Assembly: GCA_965242505.1 (NCBI GenBank) | Contig: OZ251449.1 | Location: 868,001-932,000, forward strand | Length of the DNA: 64,000 bases | From: UBA2966 sp965242505 | GTDB taxonomy: Bacteria > Pseudomonadota > Alphaproteobacteria > UBA2966 | Reading direction: 5' to 3' | In this document: one piece after another, positions 10,501 through 19,067 of the stretch | Layout: each line of letters begins with the position of its first letter | Numbering within the stretch: the first letter of the stretch is position 1 | The notes under the pieces: model-generated | Told to the model about the DNA's origin: nothing | Databases searched by the model: none | Seen by the model: only the letters and a program-made list of their open reading frames with translations | Program-made: the position numbers and the translations under genes

Positions 10501-11322
10501 GGGTCTATCCCCGCGTGTGCGGGGGAACCGCCCAAGCCGCCGCGCGGGGGGTGTCGTCCGGGGGTCTATCCCCGCGTGTGCGGGGGAACCGCCATGCCCA
10601 GGCGACCGGCGACATCGTCCTCGGGTCTATCCCCGCGTGTGCGGGGGAACCGCGGCGACGGTGGACGTGAACCGGGCGATCCTGGGTCTATCCCCGCGTG
10701 TGCGGGGGAACCGGTCCCTCGCCGATCGGGTGATCGAGTGGGTGGGGTCTATCCCCGCGTGTGCGGGGGAACCGGCATCGTCCGCGGGACGGTCCAGACG
10801 GTGGAGGGTCTATCCCCGCGTGTGCGGGGGAACCAAGGGGGAGGCCATCGACGCCGAGGCGACGACGGGTCTATCCCCGCGTGTGCGGGGGAACCGGCGG
10901 CGGCGCCCTCGATCCCGGCGGATTCCAGGGTCTATCCCCGCGTGTGCGGGGGAACCTTCTTCAAGTGGCAGGACCGGCGCGACGAGCGGGGTCTATCCCC
11001 GCGTGTGCGGGGGAACCGCCGGCCCGGTGCTCCTCCGTCATGACGGTGAGGGTCTATCCCCGCGTGTGCGGGGGAACCTCTGGCAATCCTGATCTTGCGG
11101 GGGGTGGGCCGGGTCTATCCCCGCGTGTGCGGGGGAACCGCGGCGAGCGCATCGACCGTCGGCTTGCCCGCGGGTCTATCCCCGCGTGTGCGGGGGAACC
11201 GCTCGACCGGGTGGGCGGCGGCGGCCCGTCCCAGGTCTATCCCCGCGTGTGCGGGGGAACCGCGCTCGCGGACGTCGTCCCGGGTCTGGGCCGGGGTCTA
11301 TCCCCGCGTGTGCGGGGGAACC
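7512..11322 (-). CRISPR. Type I-E CRISPR array, leader-distal block (63 repeats, 62 spacers)
   Basis: A 28-bp repeat recurs every 61 bp from 7512 to 11295 (start positions), with a single 62-bp step at 8305-8367. Read on the minus strand, the repeat starts GGTTCCCCCGC, ends GCGGGGATAGACC and has a CGC/GCG stem, matching type I-E repeats. Counting the conserved C that follows it, the design is a 29-bp repeat with 32-bp spacers. The last copy (7512-7539) is degenerate, as expected for the trailer end, so the array is read leftward from the leader at 14625. One repeat (8550-8577) has a terminal substitution. Spacers at 7967/8089 and 8028/8211 are exact duplicates. Confidence 0.98.
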
Positions 11323-12195
11323 TAGGTTGTGTTGACGAATTATCGGAGTCCGATCCATGCGGACACGATATGAACGAACGCCAGGAACGTCCGACCGAGC
11401 TTCTCATAGCGGGTGGCGATGCGGCGGAACTGCTTGAGCTTGTTGAAGAACCGTTCGACCTTCTCCCGCAACCCGTACTTCCGCGCATCGTGAGGGATCG
11501 GCTCGGTCCGGTTCGCTGTCGACGGGATGACCGCTTCAATCCCCCGCACGGCCAGAAACCGACGAATGGCGTTGCCGTCATACGCCCTGTCCATGACGAC
11601 GGCCGCCGGGGCGGGCAACGCCGACGCCCCCTCCCACACCGTTTCAAACCCCACCGCGTCATGGCGCTGTCCACCCGTCAACACGAACGACACCCCGGTG
11701 CGCTCGTCGATGCAGGCCGCGTGCAGCTTGGTGGTGAACCCACCCCGAGAGCGACCCAGAGCCTGGGCCTGTTGTCCGCCGTTTTTTTTGACGCTCCAGC
11801 CGCGTGCTGATGCGCCCGCACGATGGTCGAATCGATGAACAACTCGCCAAGCCGCTCATCGTCGAGGGTCTGGAACCGCTGCCAGAGCCGTTCCCACAGT
11901 CCGCGCTTCTCCCAACGGCGGAAGCGGTGATAGACGGCATTCCAGTTGCCGAACTCGTCGGGCAGGTCCCGCCACGGGGTTCCGGTGCGCGCCTGGTACA
12001 GGACGGCTTCGATGAACATCCGGTCGCTGAGCGCCGGCGGGCTGCCGGCGGCGTGCTTGAGTTCCTTGAGCACGGGTTCGATCTTCGACCACAGGGCATC
12101 GCTGATGAGTAAGCGTAAGGCCATGCTTGTTCTCCCAGGACCATCAAGGGAGTACTATCATCCACAAATTCCACCAATTCGTCAACACGGCCTAG
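11322..12195 (-). mobile_element. IS5-family (IS427-like group) insertion sequence in a CRISPR spacer
   Basis: A compact element of about 866 bp flanked by CTAG on both sides (11322-11325 and 12192-12195). The terminal inverted repeats start GTTGTGTTGACGAATT on the left and GCCGTGTTGACGAATT on the right (14 of 16 match). It encodes a two-frame transposase on the minus strand. The left CTAG includes the last base of a CRISPR repeat. Both ends are intact, so it may still be mobile. Confidence 0.93.
11340..12124 (-). CDS. IS5-family transposase, two overlapping frames joined at an A8 slip site
   Basis: DDE transposase made from two frames. The first runs from ATG 12124 (MALRLLISDALWSKIEPVL), carries the IS5 N-terminal domain (GTPWRDLPDEFGNWNAVYHR) and the first Asp in LFIDSTIVRAH. 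The second frame, ending at 11340, holds the second Asp in VVMDRAYDG and the catalytic Glu region REKVERFFNKLKQ. They meet at eight adenines (11782-11789, minus sense A AAA AAA). A -1 slip there fuses them into about 261 residues with the normal sequence GGFTTKLHAA at the join. Paired frames with frameshifting are known for this IS group, so I treat this as one functional gene rather than a pseudogene. Confidence 0.85.
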
Positions 12196-12213
12196 TCCGC
12201 AAGCGGCATCGCC

Positions 12214-13366
12214 TAGTGTCGTGTCCTTCAAATGACTGATACATTGATGGTTGGTTTTCCAGCAGGAGTCCAGCCATGGCCCCCGGTCGCCCGATCGCCC
12301 CTCTCGTTCTCGACGATATCGAGAAATCCCAACTTCTCAGTCTCGCCAATGCGCGCTCCTTGCCTCATGGGCTGGTCCGGCGCGCGCAGATCGTCCTGGC
12401 CTGCGCCGAGGGCGAACCCAACGCCTCCATCGCCAGACGGATGCGCCTGACCCCCGCCACCGTCGGCAAGTGGCGCCAACGCTACCGCGCGCACGGGGTC
12501 CAGGGCCTGCACGACGAGTTGCGTCCGGGACGGCCCCGAACCCATGACGACGAGCGGACCGCCGAGGTCATCAATACCGCTCTGCACTCCACGCCACCCG
12601 ACGGCGCCACCCACTGGAGCACACGCGCCATGGCCGCCCACACCGGCGTCTCCAAGAGCACCGTGCAGCGCTGGTTCAACCTGTTCGGCGTCCAGCCCCA
12701 CCGCCAGCGTCACTTCAAGCTCTCCAACGACCCCTTCTTCGTCGAGAAGGTCCGCGACATCGTCGGCCTCTACCTCAACCCCCCGGACCATGCCGTCGTC
12801 CTGTGCGCCGACGAGAAAACCCAAATCCAGGCCCTCAACCGCACCCAGCCCATGCTCCCCATGGGGCTGGGATACGTCGAAGGACGCACCCACGATTACG
12901 TCCGCCACGGAACCACAACCCTGTTCGCAGCCCTCGACATCGCCACCGGAAAGCTCATCGCCCAATGCAAGCCGCGCCACCGACACCAGGAGTTCCTCTC
13001 CTTCCTCCGACATGTCGACGCCAACGTCCCTCGCCAGCTCGACATCCATCTCATCGTCGACAACTACGCCACCCACAAGCACCCCAAGGTCAAAGCCTGG
13101 CTCGCCAGGCGGGAGCGCTACCACATCCACTACACCCCTACCTATGCCTCGTGGCTCAATCAGGTCGAACGATGGTTCGGCATCATCACACAACAGGCCA
13201 TCCGACGCGGCTCCTTCTCCAGCGTCAACGAACTCGTCGGCAAGATCGACCTCTTCGTCAAAAACTACAACACGAACGCCAAACCTTTCGTCTGGACCGC
13301 AACCGCAGACTCCATACTCGCCAAGGTCCAACGACTCGCATCATTTATCTCCGGGACATAACACTA
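12214..13366 (+). mobile_element. IS630-family insertion sequence in the same CRISPR spacer
   Basis: An element of about 1149 bp flanked by TA (12214-12215 and 13365-13366), the usual IS630/Tc1 target duplication. Terminal inverted repeats are TAGTGTCGTGTCC on the left and TAGTGTTATGTCC on the right (read inward). It carries one complete transposase gene. It lies 18 bp from the right end of the IS5-type element, in what was a single spacer. Confidence 0.93.
12276..13361 (+). CDS. IS630-family transposase
   Basis: A complete 361-residue transposase from ATG 12276. Residues 35-95 form helix-turn-helix domains (RRMRLTPATVGKWRQRYRAHG; GVSKSTVQRWF). The DDE catalytic core is visible as CADEKTQIQAL (first Asp), HLIVDNYATHKH (second Asp) and TPTYASWLNQVERWF (Glu). 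The stop sits about 4 bp inside the right inverted repeat. Length and motifs are intact, so the gene should be active if expressed. It is transcribed against the direction of the CRISPR array. Confidence 0.95.
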   Translation: MAPGRPIAPLVLDDIEKSQLLSLANARSLPHGLVRRAQIVLACAEGEPNASIARRMRLTPATVGKWRQRYRAHGVQGLHDELRPGRPRTHDDERTAEVINTALHSTPPDGATHWSTRAMAAHTGVSKSTVQRWFNLFGVQPHRQRHFKLSNDPFFVEKVRDIVGLYLNPPDHAVVLCADEKTQIQALNRTQPMLPMGLGYVEGRTHDYVRHGTTTLFAALDIATGKLIAQCKPRHRHQEFLSFLRHVDANVPRQLDIHLIVDNYATHKHPKVKAWLARRERYHIHYTPTYASWLNQVERWFGIITQQAIRRGSFSSVNELVGKIDLFVKNYNTNAKPFVWTATADSILAKVQRLASFISGT

Positions 13367-13376
13367 GGCCACCGTG

Positions 13377-14624
13377 GGTCTATCCCCGCGTGTGCGGGGG
13401 AACCAGTTCCCCGAAGATCATCTGGTCCCAGATGTAGGGTCTATCCCCGCGTGTGCGGGGGAACCGCGCAGCAGTCCTCGGCGCTCCACCGCGCGCCGGG
13501 TCTATCCCCGCGTGTGCGGGGGAACCGAACTCACAGCCTACGGTCGCGGCGGCACGAAGGGTCTATCCCCGCGTGTGCGGGGGAACCATCATCGTCTGCT
13601 TCTCCGCCTCGAACCTCGACGGTCTATCCCCGCGTGTGCGGGGGAACCCTCGGGACCCAGCCCGCCGACGAATCCCACTGGGGTCTATCCCCGCGTGTGC
13701 GGGGGAACCATGGGCGCGTCCACCCCCGTCGCTGCCGCTTGCGGTCTATCCCCGCGTGTGCGGGGGAACCGTCGTCGACAAGGCGACGCGCGTCGGCAGC
13801 CCGGGTCTATCCCCGCGTGTGCGGGGGAACCCGCGAGGAAGGTCCGTGGACGGCCGCCTCGGATGGTCTATCCCCGCGTGTGCGGGGGAACCTGATTCCG
13901 AGTCCCAGGTTCCTGCTCCGCTTGGGGTCTATCCCCGCGTGTGCGGGGGAACCGAGGGGATCGCCCAGGGGACGTAGAGGCGGACGGGTCTATCCCCGCG
14001 TGTGCGGGGGAACCGCCCGTCTCTGGCCTTCTGACCCCTTCGCGAGCGGTCTATCCCCGCGTGTGCGGGGGAACCGTCGGCGACGGGACGTTTCCGCCCT
14101 ACAGGGAGGGTCTATCCCCGCGTGTGCGGGGGAACCACCCGGCGCTGGTCGGGATCGTCTGGATCGACGGGTCTATCCCCGCGTGTGCGGGGGAACCTTG
14201 CGGCATCGGGGACATTCGTGCACGCTCCAGGGTCTATCCCCGCGTGTGCGGGGGAACCATGAAGGACTACGCGGAACTCGAAGGCTATCCGGGTCTATCC
14301 CCGCGTGTGCGGGGGAACCCCCGGCACCACGCTGTGTCTGGTCACGTATCCGGGTCTATCCCCGCGTGTGCGGGGGAACCCGGATGCAGGTCCTGAAGCG
14401 GTACGGCAGCCGGGGTCTATCCCCGCGTGTGCGGGGGAACCAGATCAGCAACGAGTACGAAACCACGACCATCGGGTCTATCCCCGCGTGTGCGGGGGAA
14501 CCTTGCCGCTCGAGCGCCACTCCCCGGCTTCGCAGGGTCTATCCCCGCGTGTGCGGGGGAACCACCATGGCGACGCTGGTGGGCAACATGAGCCTGGGTC
14601 TATCCCCGCGTGTGCGGGGGAACC
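13377..14624 (-). CRISPR. Type I-E CRISPR array, leader-proximal block (21 repeats, 20 spacers)
   Basis: Same 28-bp repeat and strict 61-bp period from 13377 to 14597 (start positions), without sequence decay. This block is next to the leader and cas2, so it holds the most recently acquired spacers. The spacer that bordered the leader-distal block is split by two insertion sequences. Joining bases 11323-11325, 12196-12215 and 13367-13376 gives 33 bp, exactly the normal interval, so this is one array of 84 repeats. Spacer 13893-13925 is related to spacer 9310-9342 in the other block. Confidence 0.98.
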
Positions 14625-14686
14625 TCTGACAATTAAGTCATTGATTTTTCACGATGTCAAAGAGCACGGAGCTCGTCGGGCCACGG
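14625..14686 (-). promoter_or_regulatory. CRISPR leader with promoter and IHF site
   Basis: The 62-bp gap between the cas2 stop and the first repeat is AT-rich compared with its surroundings. On the minus strand it has TTGACA (14655-14660), a 17-bp spacer and CTTAAT (14632-14637), placing transcription start close to the first repeat. The sequence AATCAATGACTTA (14634-14646) fits the IHF consensus WATCAANNNNTTR without mismatch. In E. coli type I-E systems IHF bends the leader so that Cas1-Cas2 integrates at the first repeat. The promoter and IHF site overlap. Both are inferred by pattern only. Confidence 0.8.
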
Positions 14687-14980
14687 TTAATTACGTTTGA
14701 CGAGCAGAATCCCATCGGCATCCGCGATTTCCTTCGGGGGCTCGCCGAGAGCCTCTATGCGGAGACTTCCAGCGGCCTTCGTGTCCCGCCAGATCATCAC
14801 GATAGACCCTGCGCCGAGCGCGGCCCACCAAGCCGACAACACGTCCCAGACCCGCACCCTGACGCCTGCCGACAGGTCGGGCGCCACATAGACGCCGGGC
14901 GCGACTTCCAGCATAACGGAGGTAAGGAAACCGCGATAGCGCGCCTCGACGTTGCGGGTAACGACAATCGCCATCGGCAT
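14687..14980 (-). CDS. cas2: CRISPR-associated endonuclease Cas2, subtype I-E
   Basis: A 97-residue Cas2e, the structural partner of Cas1 in spacer integration. It begins MPMAIVVTRNVEARYRGFL and contains the subtype-typical EVAPGVYVAPDLSAGVRVRV and SIVMIWRD segments. Last gene of the cas operon, seven bases after cas1 and 62 bp before the array. Length is normal for Cas2e and no disruption is seen. Confidence 0.95.
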   Translation of the reverse strand: MPMAIVVTRNVEARYRGFLTSVMLEVAPGVYVAPDLSAGVRVRVWDVLSAWWAALGAGSIVMIWRDTKAAGSLRIEALGEPPKEIADADGILLVKRN

Positions 14981-14987
14981 CGGGCGG

Positions 14988-15866
14988 TCACTCTTCCGGT
15001 TCCGTGAACAGGGACTTGATCCGGTCGATCATCACGGGAATGACCTGATCGCGAGCCAGCGCTTGTCCGGTCATTCGGCGCACGACGCGCTCGATGTTTT
15101 CCGATGGCCGTTGGTGGACTCGCTTGGCGGCTCGAAAGGCGCAGGGGATCGTCGTGCGGTCACGGTAGAGGTCGGCGATGTCGAGCACGAACGATTGTCC
15201 TGGGTCCTCATGAACGAATCCAAGCTGTGGAATCGTCGCTGTCGCCGCCACGGCGATCGCGGCGGCGGCTTCCACGGCGCTCGAAGCATGGTTGATGGCC
15301 TGGTTGGGTAAATCCGCCGCACTCGGATCGGCGCGGTCGTAACGGCGTCCTTTCCACTCTACGCCGATTTGTTGCGCGAGCAGGCGGTAACTCTCTTTCA
15401 TGCGCGCGCCCTCTATTCCGCGCAATACGTCCAGGGAGCGGTGCGGCAGGACCTCGCCCAGCCTCCAGGCGTACATGCGGCGCGCGACCGCGATCCGCTG
15501 CCCGTCGTCGGCCCATGTCCGGGCCTGTTGCCGCGCCAAGCCCGACCGATCCGGGATCAGGGGCGGGGCGGTATACAGTCGCACGCCGTCTTCTCCCACC
15601 GCCGCCAGAGCGGTTCTCGCGTGGGCGAGAAGCCGTAGCGCGTCGTGGCTCACTGTCGAGCCGGGGCCGAGCAGAATCATCGACACACCTTGCAGCGGGA
15701 CCGCGTAGTCGCCCGGCAAGAGCGCGTCCGCATCCGTTGCTTCCCGTTGCAGGAAGGCAAGCGCGCCGTCCCGCGCCGTCAGCGCCCCGCGCGCGAGGTA
15801 GAGCAATCCGGCCCGGTCCTTGTGGGGAACCTTCGCGCTATCGAGACCCAATCTGCCTTTGAGCAT
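14988..15866 (-). CDS. cas1: CRISPR-associated integrase Cas1, subtype I-E
   Basis: Metal-dependent integrase that inserts new spacers, 292 residues. The catalytic triad of the family can be placed: Glu in RGIEGARMKESY, His in LGFVHEDPG and Asp in VLDIADLYRDRT. It starts directly after the cas6e stop (15867) and is followed by cas2. The C-terminus is extended with a charged FTEPEE tail. All key residues are present, so adaptation should be functional. Confidence 0.96.
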   Translation of the reverse strand: MLKGRLGLDSAKVPHKDRAGLLYLARGALTARDGALAFLQREATDADALLPGDYAVPLQGVSMILLGPGSTVSHDALRLLAHARTALAAVGEDGVRLYTAPPLIPDRSGLARQQARTWADDGQRIAVARRMYAWRLGEVLPHRSLDVLRGIEGARMKESYRLLAQQIGVEWKGRRYDRADPSAADLPNQAINHASSAVEAAAAIAVAATATIPQLGFVHEDPGQSFVLDIADLYRDRTTIPCAFRAAKRVHQRPSENIERVVRRMTGQALARDQVIPVMIDRIKSLFTEPEE

Positions 15867-16658
15867 TCAGCGCCCCGGCGCCGGGTGGTTCGGCGGGCGT
15901 AGCAGCAGCATGCCGTAACCATATGCGCGATGTCTTCCGACTCCACGGGCCAGCAAATCGGTGAAAGCGGCAGGGTTCGCTACAATCAGGGTCCCTTGAA
16001 TCGTGACGTCGGGCCCTTCCGGGCTGGCATTTCCGCGCACGGCGCGCGCACGGCGGAAGCGGACGAGCCGGCTCGTCTCGCGGTCCAATTCGGCCGACGG
16101 CGCCAACTGATGAGTGAGCCAATCCAGATAAACGGCTTCACGGGTTCGCTTCTCGGTCTCCATGCCCTTGGAATCGTCCGGATGCTCGCGCAACGCTTCA
16201 AGCAGGAACGCGTCGACTTCCTTTCCCTTGCCGATCTCGCATGATCCCTTGCCGAGACTCCGTAGCAAACGCCGCACTGGACGGGCGCGAATATCGAAGC
16301 CCAATCGTTGCCCGATGCGCCAGTCGGACGGCATGGGTTTGCTTTCCAACCGGTCGAGAGACAGGACACGGATGTGCTCCGGCGGCGCATAGGCATGGGC
16401 GTTCGCGCGCAACGCTTCCGCGTCCCGCGTCGAATATCCGTACAGGTTTCCGTTCTTCCGCCGGGGTGGGACCAGAAATCGGAAGGAGCGAATGGCGCCT
16501 GGCCCAAAGGTCTCGTTCAACAGGTGGTGCAACGCTCGGCCCTCGTCGAATTCGGCGATGCGGCCGCGTTCCCGGACCCAGCCAAGCTCGCGCTCCGCCG
16601 CCCACCGTCCGAACATGTCGACCGATACGGACGCGCGGACCAGATAGAGCGTCGTCAT
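15867..16658 (-). CDS. cas6e: CRISPR pre-crRNA endoribonuclease Cas6e (CasE/Cse3)
   Basis: Cleaves the repeat hairpin to make mature crRNAs and stays bound as a Cascade subunit; 263 residues. The likely catalytic His is in GRALHHLLNETF (H44 or H45), as judged by comparison with CasE proteins. The C-terminal glycine-rich loop GVGRHRAYGYGMLLL is the RAMP signature. ATG 16658 overlaps the cas5 stop by four bases. It is somewhat longer than E. coli CasE (about 199 residues). Confidence 0.93.
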   Translation of the reverse strand: MTTLYLVRASVSVDMFGRWAAERELGWVRERGRIAEFDEGRALHHLLNETFGPGAIRSFRFLVPPRRKNGNLYGYSTRDAEALRANAHAYAPPEHIRVLSLDRLESKPMPSDWRIGQRLGFDIRARPVRRLLRSLGKGSCEIGKGKEVDAFLLEALREHPDDSKGMETEKRTREAVYLDWLTHQLAPSAELDRETSRLVRFRRARAVRGNASPEGPDVTIQGTLIVANPAAFTDLLARGVGRHRAYGYGMLLLRPPNHPAPGR

Positions 16659-17377
16659 TGGGCGACGGCCGGAACGACTCGGCCCTCAATCACTCGACGG
16701 GAACCAGCGTGCAAGCCGGTGCGCCAATCGCGTAAATCGGCCAAATCGGCAATGCGATCTACGCCGTCACCCGTTTCCGGGCCTTGTCCCACGGGCCAGA
16801 GCGCCCGGAACTCCGCGCCCTCGCCGGGAATCTCGCAAAGCGCTTGATACGCGGTATCGCCCATCGCCCATCGAGCCGACCCGTTGGCGAGTAGTGGCGC
16901 GGAGGGAAGGCAAGGCTTGCGCCCCAGAAAGAGCGGCCGCGCGGGTCGATCGAAGGCCGCCGCCAGATTGTCGAGTGTCGGAGCCGCATCCTCCGGGTCG
17001 AGACGCAGCACGATACGCACCGACGAGTCGACATGATAATCCCGTGACCGACGATGGGGCGTATCGTAGCTTGCGCCCTCTCTTCTCTCCGGTGCGCCGC
17101 GCGTCGTCCAGCCCTTGTCGGTTTTGGCGATTTGCGCGTTCTGTGTATCGGTCAGTAACGAGCCTTCCCGTTCGCGTCGAACGGCGAACACCAGCCGATC
17201 CTGGATCTCCTGATGCGCCACGGAATCTGACCAACTCCAACCGAGCGCGTTTCCGATCAAGCCGGTCAACATCGAGGCCGCTGGAAAGTCTCGTACGGGG
17301 CTGACTTGGTCGATCGCCACGCCCCCGAAAGCCATCAACGGCGCATCGAGGCGTAGAACGAGCCAGCGAGACGTCAC
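16655..17377 (-). CDS. cas5e: Cascade subunit Cas5e (CasD)
   Basis: RAMP-fold subunit that caps the crRNA 5' handle, 240 residues. I prefer the GTG at 17377, which overlaps the cas7 stop as GTGA and starts VTSRWLVLRLDAPLMAFGGV, matching the family N-terminus. An ATG at 17410 would add 11 residues inside cas7. Other family features are FPAASMLTGLIGNALGW and RDYHVDSSVRIVLRL. It ends with an ATGA overlap with cas6e, so translation is coupled. Confidence 0.92.
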   Translation of the reverse strand: MTSRWLVLRLDAPLMAFGGVAIDQVSPVRDFPAASMLTGLIGNALGWSWSDSVAHQEIQDRLVFAVRREREGSLLTDTQNAQIAKTDKGWTTRGAPERREGASYDTPHRRSRDYHVDSSVRIVLRLDPEDAAPTLDNLAAAFDRPARPLFLGRKPCLPSAPLLANGSARWAMGDTAYQALCEIPGEGAEFRALWPVGQGPETGDGVDRIADLADLRDWRTGLHAGSRRVIEGRVVPAVAQ

Positions 17378-18498
17378 GGCGCGACCGCCGCTGGCAACGC
17401 CTGCGTCCATTCCGCCAAATCGGCCAGTTTGCCTCGCGTCGCCCCTGGCGCTTCTTCATTCGTCAGCGACATGACCCGCCGTTCTTCTCCGGTGTCGTAG
17501 GTTTCGTCGAGCGTCTTCAGATGCGCGCACAGGACCTCGACAGCGGGAGCGACATGAGGATTGCAAGCCGTGCGATAGGCCTCCGCCAGGCTCCGGGGTT
17601 GTCTGTCGCCGGCTTCCAGCAGCATGAACGATGCTCGCCCGTAGGGAGCGGTCGAACCCAGCTTTGCGCCAGGCGAAACTTCGGCAATCAGGTAGATGAG
17701 GTTATGCAGAACCTGTCCCGCCAACTTGGCGTCCCCACCGAGGTTCGACAGGAGCCCCGGAAGATCGACAACGGCATAGCCGTAGAACAGGCCGGACGTG
17801 ATTTCGGTATCCTGGATGGTATCCGCTCCAGGCTCTTCCCCTGCAAGGTCGTCGACCGCGGTGAAATAATCGTTCTCCTGTTCCTCCTCATGGACGGTGA
17901 ACGAGTGGGCGACATGAATCGGCGCCGTGATGTTGGCGCCCGGGTCGGAAGTGATCATCCGTCCGAACAGCGCCGATACGAGGCCGGCAGGCAATGTCGT
18001 CACGTCACGCATCGCCTTGATGTTGGCCTTGAAGTCTTTTTTCCATTCCTTGACCTGCACCTTGGCGGCGTCGACGTCTCCCTTCGCGTTTCTCGCCAGG
18101 GTTTCAGCCTGTTTCGCCAGCCAGTCGAGTTCCGGTTTTCCCAACAGCAACGTCTGTCGACTCTCTTTCGTAGTACCCTTGTCGCCATAAACAGCCATCT
18201 GGAACTCCGGCTCCAGGACGTTGACGACTTCCTTGGGAAAGCGTTCGCGTAGAGGGTCGATGACTTTCCGCGTCACCAACTCGCGGGACCGGTACGCCGC
18301 CTCGGCGCCATCGATAACGCTCAATGCGTGTGGATCTTCGACGATGCGCCAATGCCGTTTGAGGCACTGAGAAGAGATCCGGGTTCGCAGCGCGTTGCCG
18401 TACGGCAGACGCTTCGCCAGCCCACTGTCGTCACGATTCAGAAGCGCGGCCGTGTAGGAGTTGAGCGTATGGATTTGCAGAAAACGCGGATATGGCAT
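17374..18498 (-). CDS. cas7e: Cascade backbone subunit Cas7e (CasC/Cse4)
   Basis: Backbone protein that polymerises along the crRNA spacer, 374 residues. The N-terminus RFLQIHTLNSYTAALLNRDD and the RTRISSQCLKRHW motif are diagnostic of CasC/Cse4. The start ATG (18496-18498) shares a base with the cse2 stop (TGATG). Length agrees with the family (about 360). No irregularity is visible. Confidence 0.95.
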   Translation of the reverse strand: MPYPRFLQIHTLNSYTAALLNRDDSGLAKRLPYGNALRTRISSQCLKRHWRIVEDPHALSVIDGAEAAYRSRELVTRKVIDPLRERFPKEVVNVLEPEFQMAVYGDKGTTKESRQTLLLGKPELDWLAKQAETLARNAKGDVDAAKVQVKEWKKDFKANIKAMRDVTTLPAGLVSALFGRMITSDPGANITAPIHVAHSFTVHEEEQENDYFTAVDDLAGEEPGADTIQDTEITSGLFYGYAVVDLPGLLSNLGGDAKLAGQVLHNLIYLIAEVSPGAKLGSTAPYGRASFMLLEAGDRQPRSLAEAYRTACNPHVAPAVEVLCAHLKTLDETYDTGEERRVMSLTNEEAPGATRGKLADLAEWTQALPAAVAP

Positions 18499-19067
18499 CA
18501 GTCGGTTCCTTCCTCGGATTGCTTCGCGTCCCGCTCCGCTCGGTCGAGACGGCGGTAATATGGAGCTGCCAAAAGTCGAGAGTCGTCCGGAGCCAATAAG
18601 GCATAGGCGAGGTCGACGACGTCAATTTGACTGCCAGGTTCGATAAAACGCACCGCTCGCTCCAGGAGCTTGGCGCGTTGCATTCCCCGCGCGGCGATGA
18701 GTTGAATGAGCCTGCGTTCGCTGAAGGCCGGCATCGGCTTTCCCGTACCCGTTGGCGGCCATGATCGATCACCACCATCGCACAGAACCTCTCCGAGTTT
18801 GCGCGCGCCGTCATGCAGCGGAGAACGCTGTTTCGGGTCGCCTTTGGGTGTGAGGACGGCGAGGATGCGGATGATGGTCGTCCAGTGCGCCGTCCGGTCG
18901 GCGCGACCGATGGTTTTCGGGAAGCGCATGGCCAGTCTCCAGAAGGTCGGAGTACCGCTCCCGTCCTTCATTCGCCGCAAATCCGCCAATTCGCCTGTCG
19001 AGAGGCGCAGCATCGTTTCGGCCGCCTCTTTCACCGCCTTCGACGGACTGTCTTCAGAATACGTCAT
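18498..19067 (-). CDS. cse2: Cascade small subunit Cse2 (CasB)
   Basis: All-helical small subunit that stabilises the displaced DNA strand in the Cascade R-loop; 189 residues. Sequence similarity in this family is low. The call rests on size, position between cse1 and cas7e, and typical segments such as GELADLRRM near the start and FWRLAMRFP. It overlaps cse1 by four bases and cas7e by one. Confidence 0.88.
   Translation of the reverse strand: MTYSEDSPSKAVKEAAETMLRLSTGELADLRRMKDGSGTPTFWRLAMRFPKTIGRADRTAHWTTIIRILAVLTPKGDPKQRSPLHDGARKLGEVLCDGGDRSWPPTGTGKPMPAFSERRLIQLIAARGMQRAKLLERAVRFIEPGSQIDVVDLAYALLAPDDSRLLAAPYYRRLDRAERDAKQSEEGTD

Noticed and set aside
7394..11325. Many overlapping open frames with repeated SIPACAGEP, LSPRVRGN and YPRVCGGT segments
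   Set aside because: These are CRISPR repeats read in the three plus-strand frames; the 61-bp period shifts the frame by one at each unit. They are not proteins.
7512..14624. Transcription of the array on the plus strand
   Set aside because: The minus-strand repeat fits type I-E much better (ending GGGGATAGACC), the leader and promoter are on the cas2 side, and the degenerate repeat is at the opposite end.
12803..14629. A 608-residue open frame that covers part of the IS630 gene and the second CRISPR block
   Set aside because: The first half is a shadow frame of the transposase and the rest is CRISPR repeat translation.
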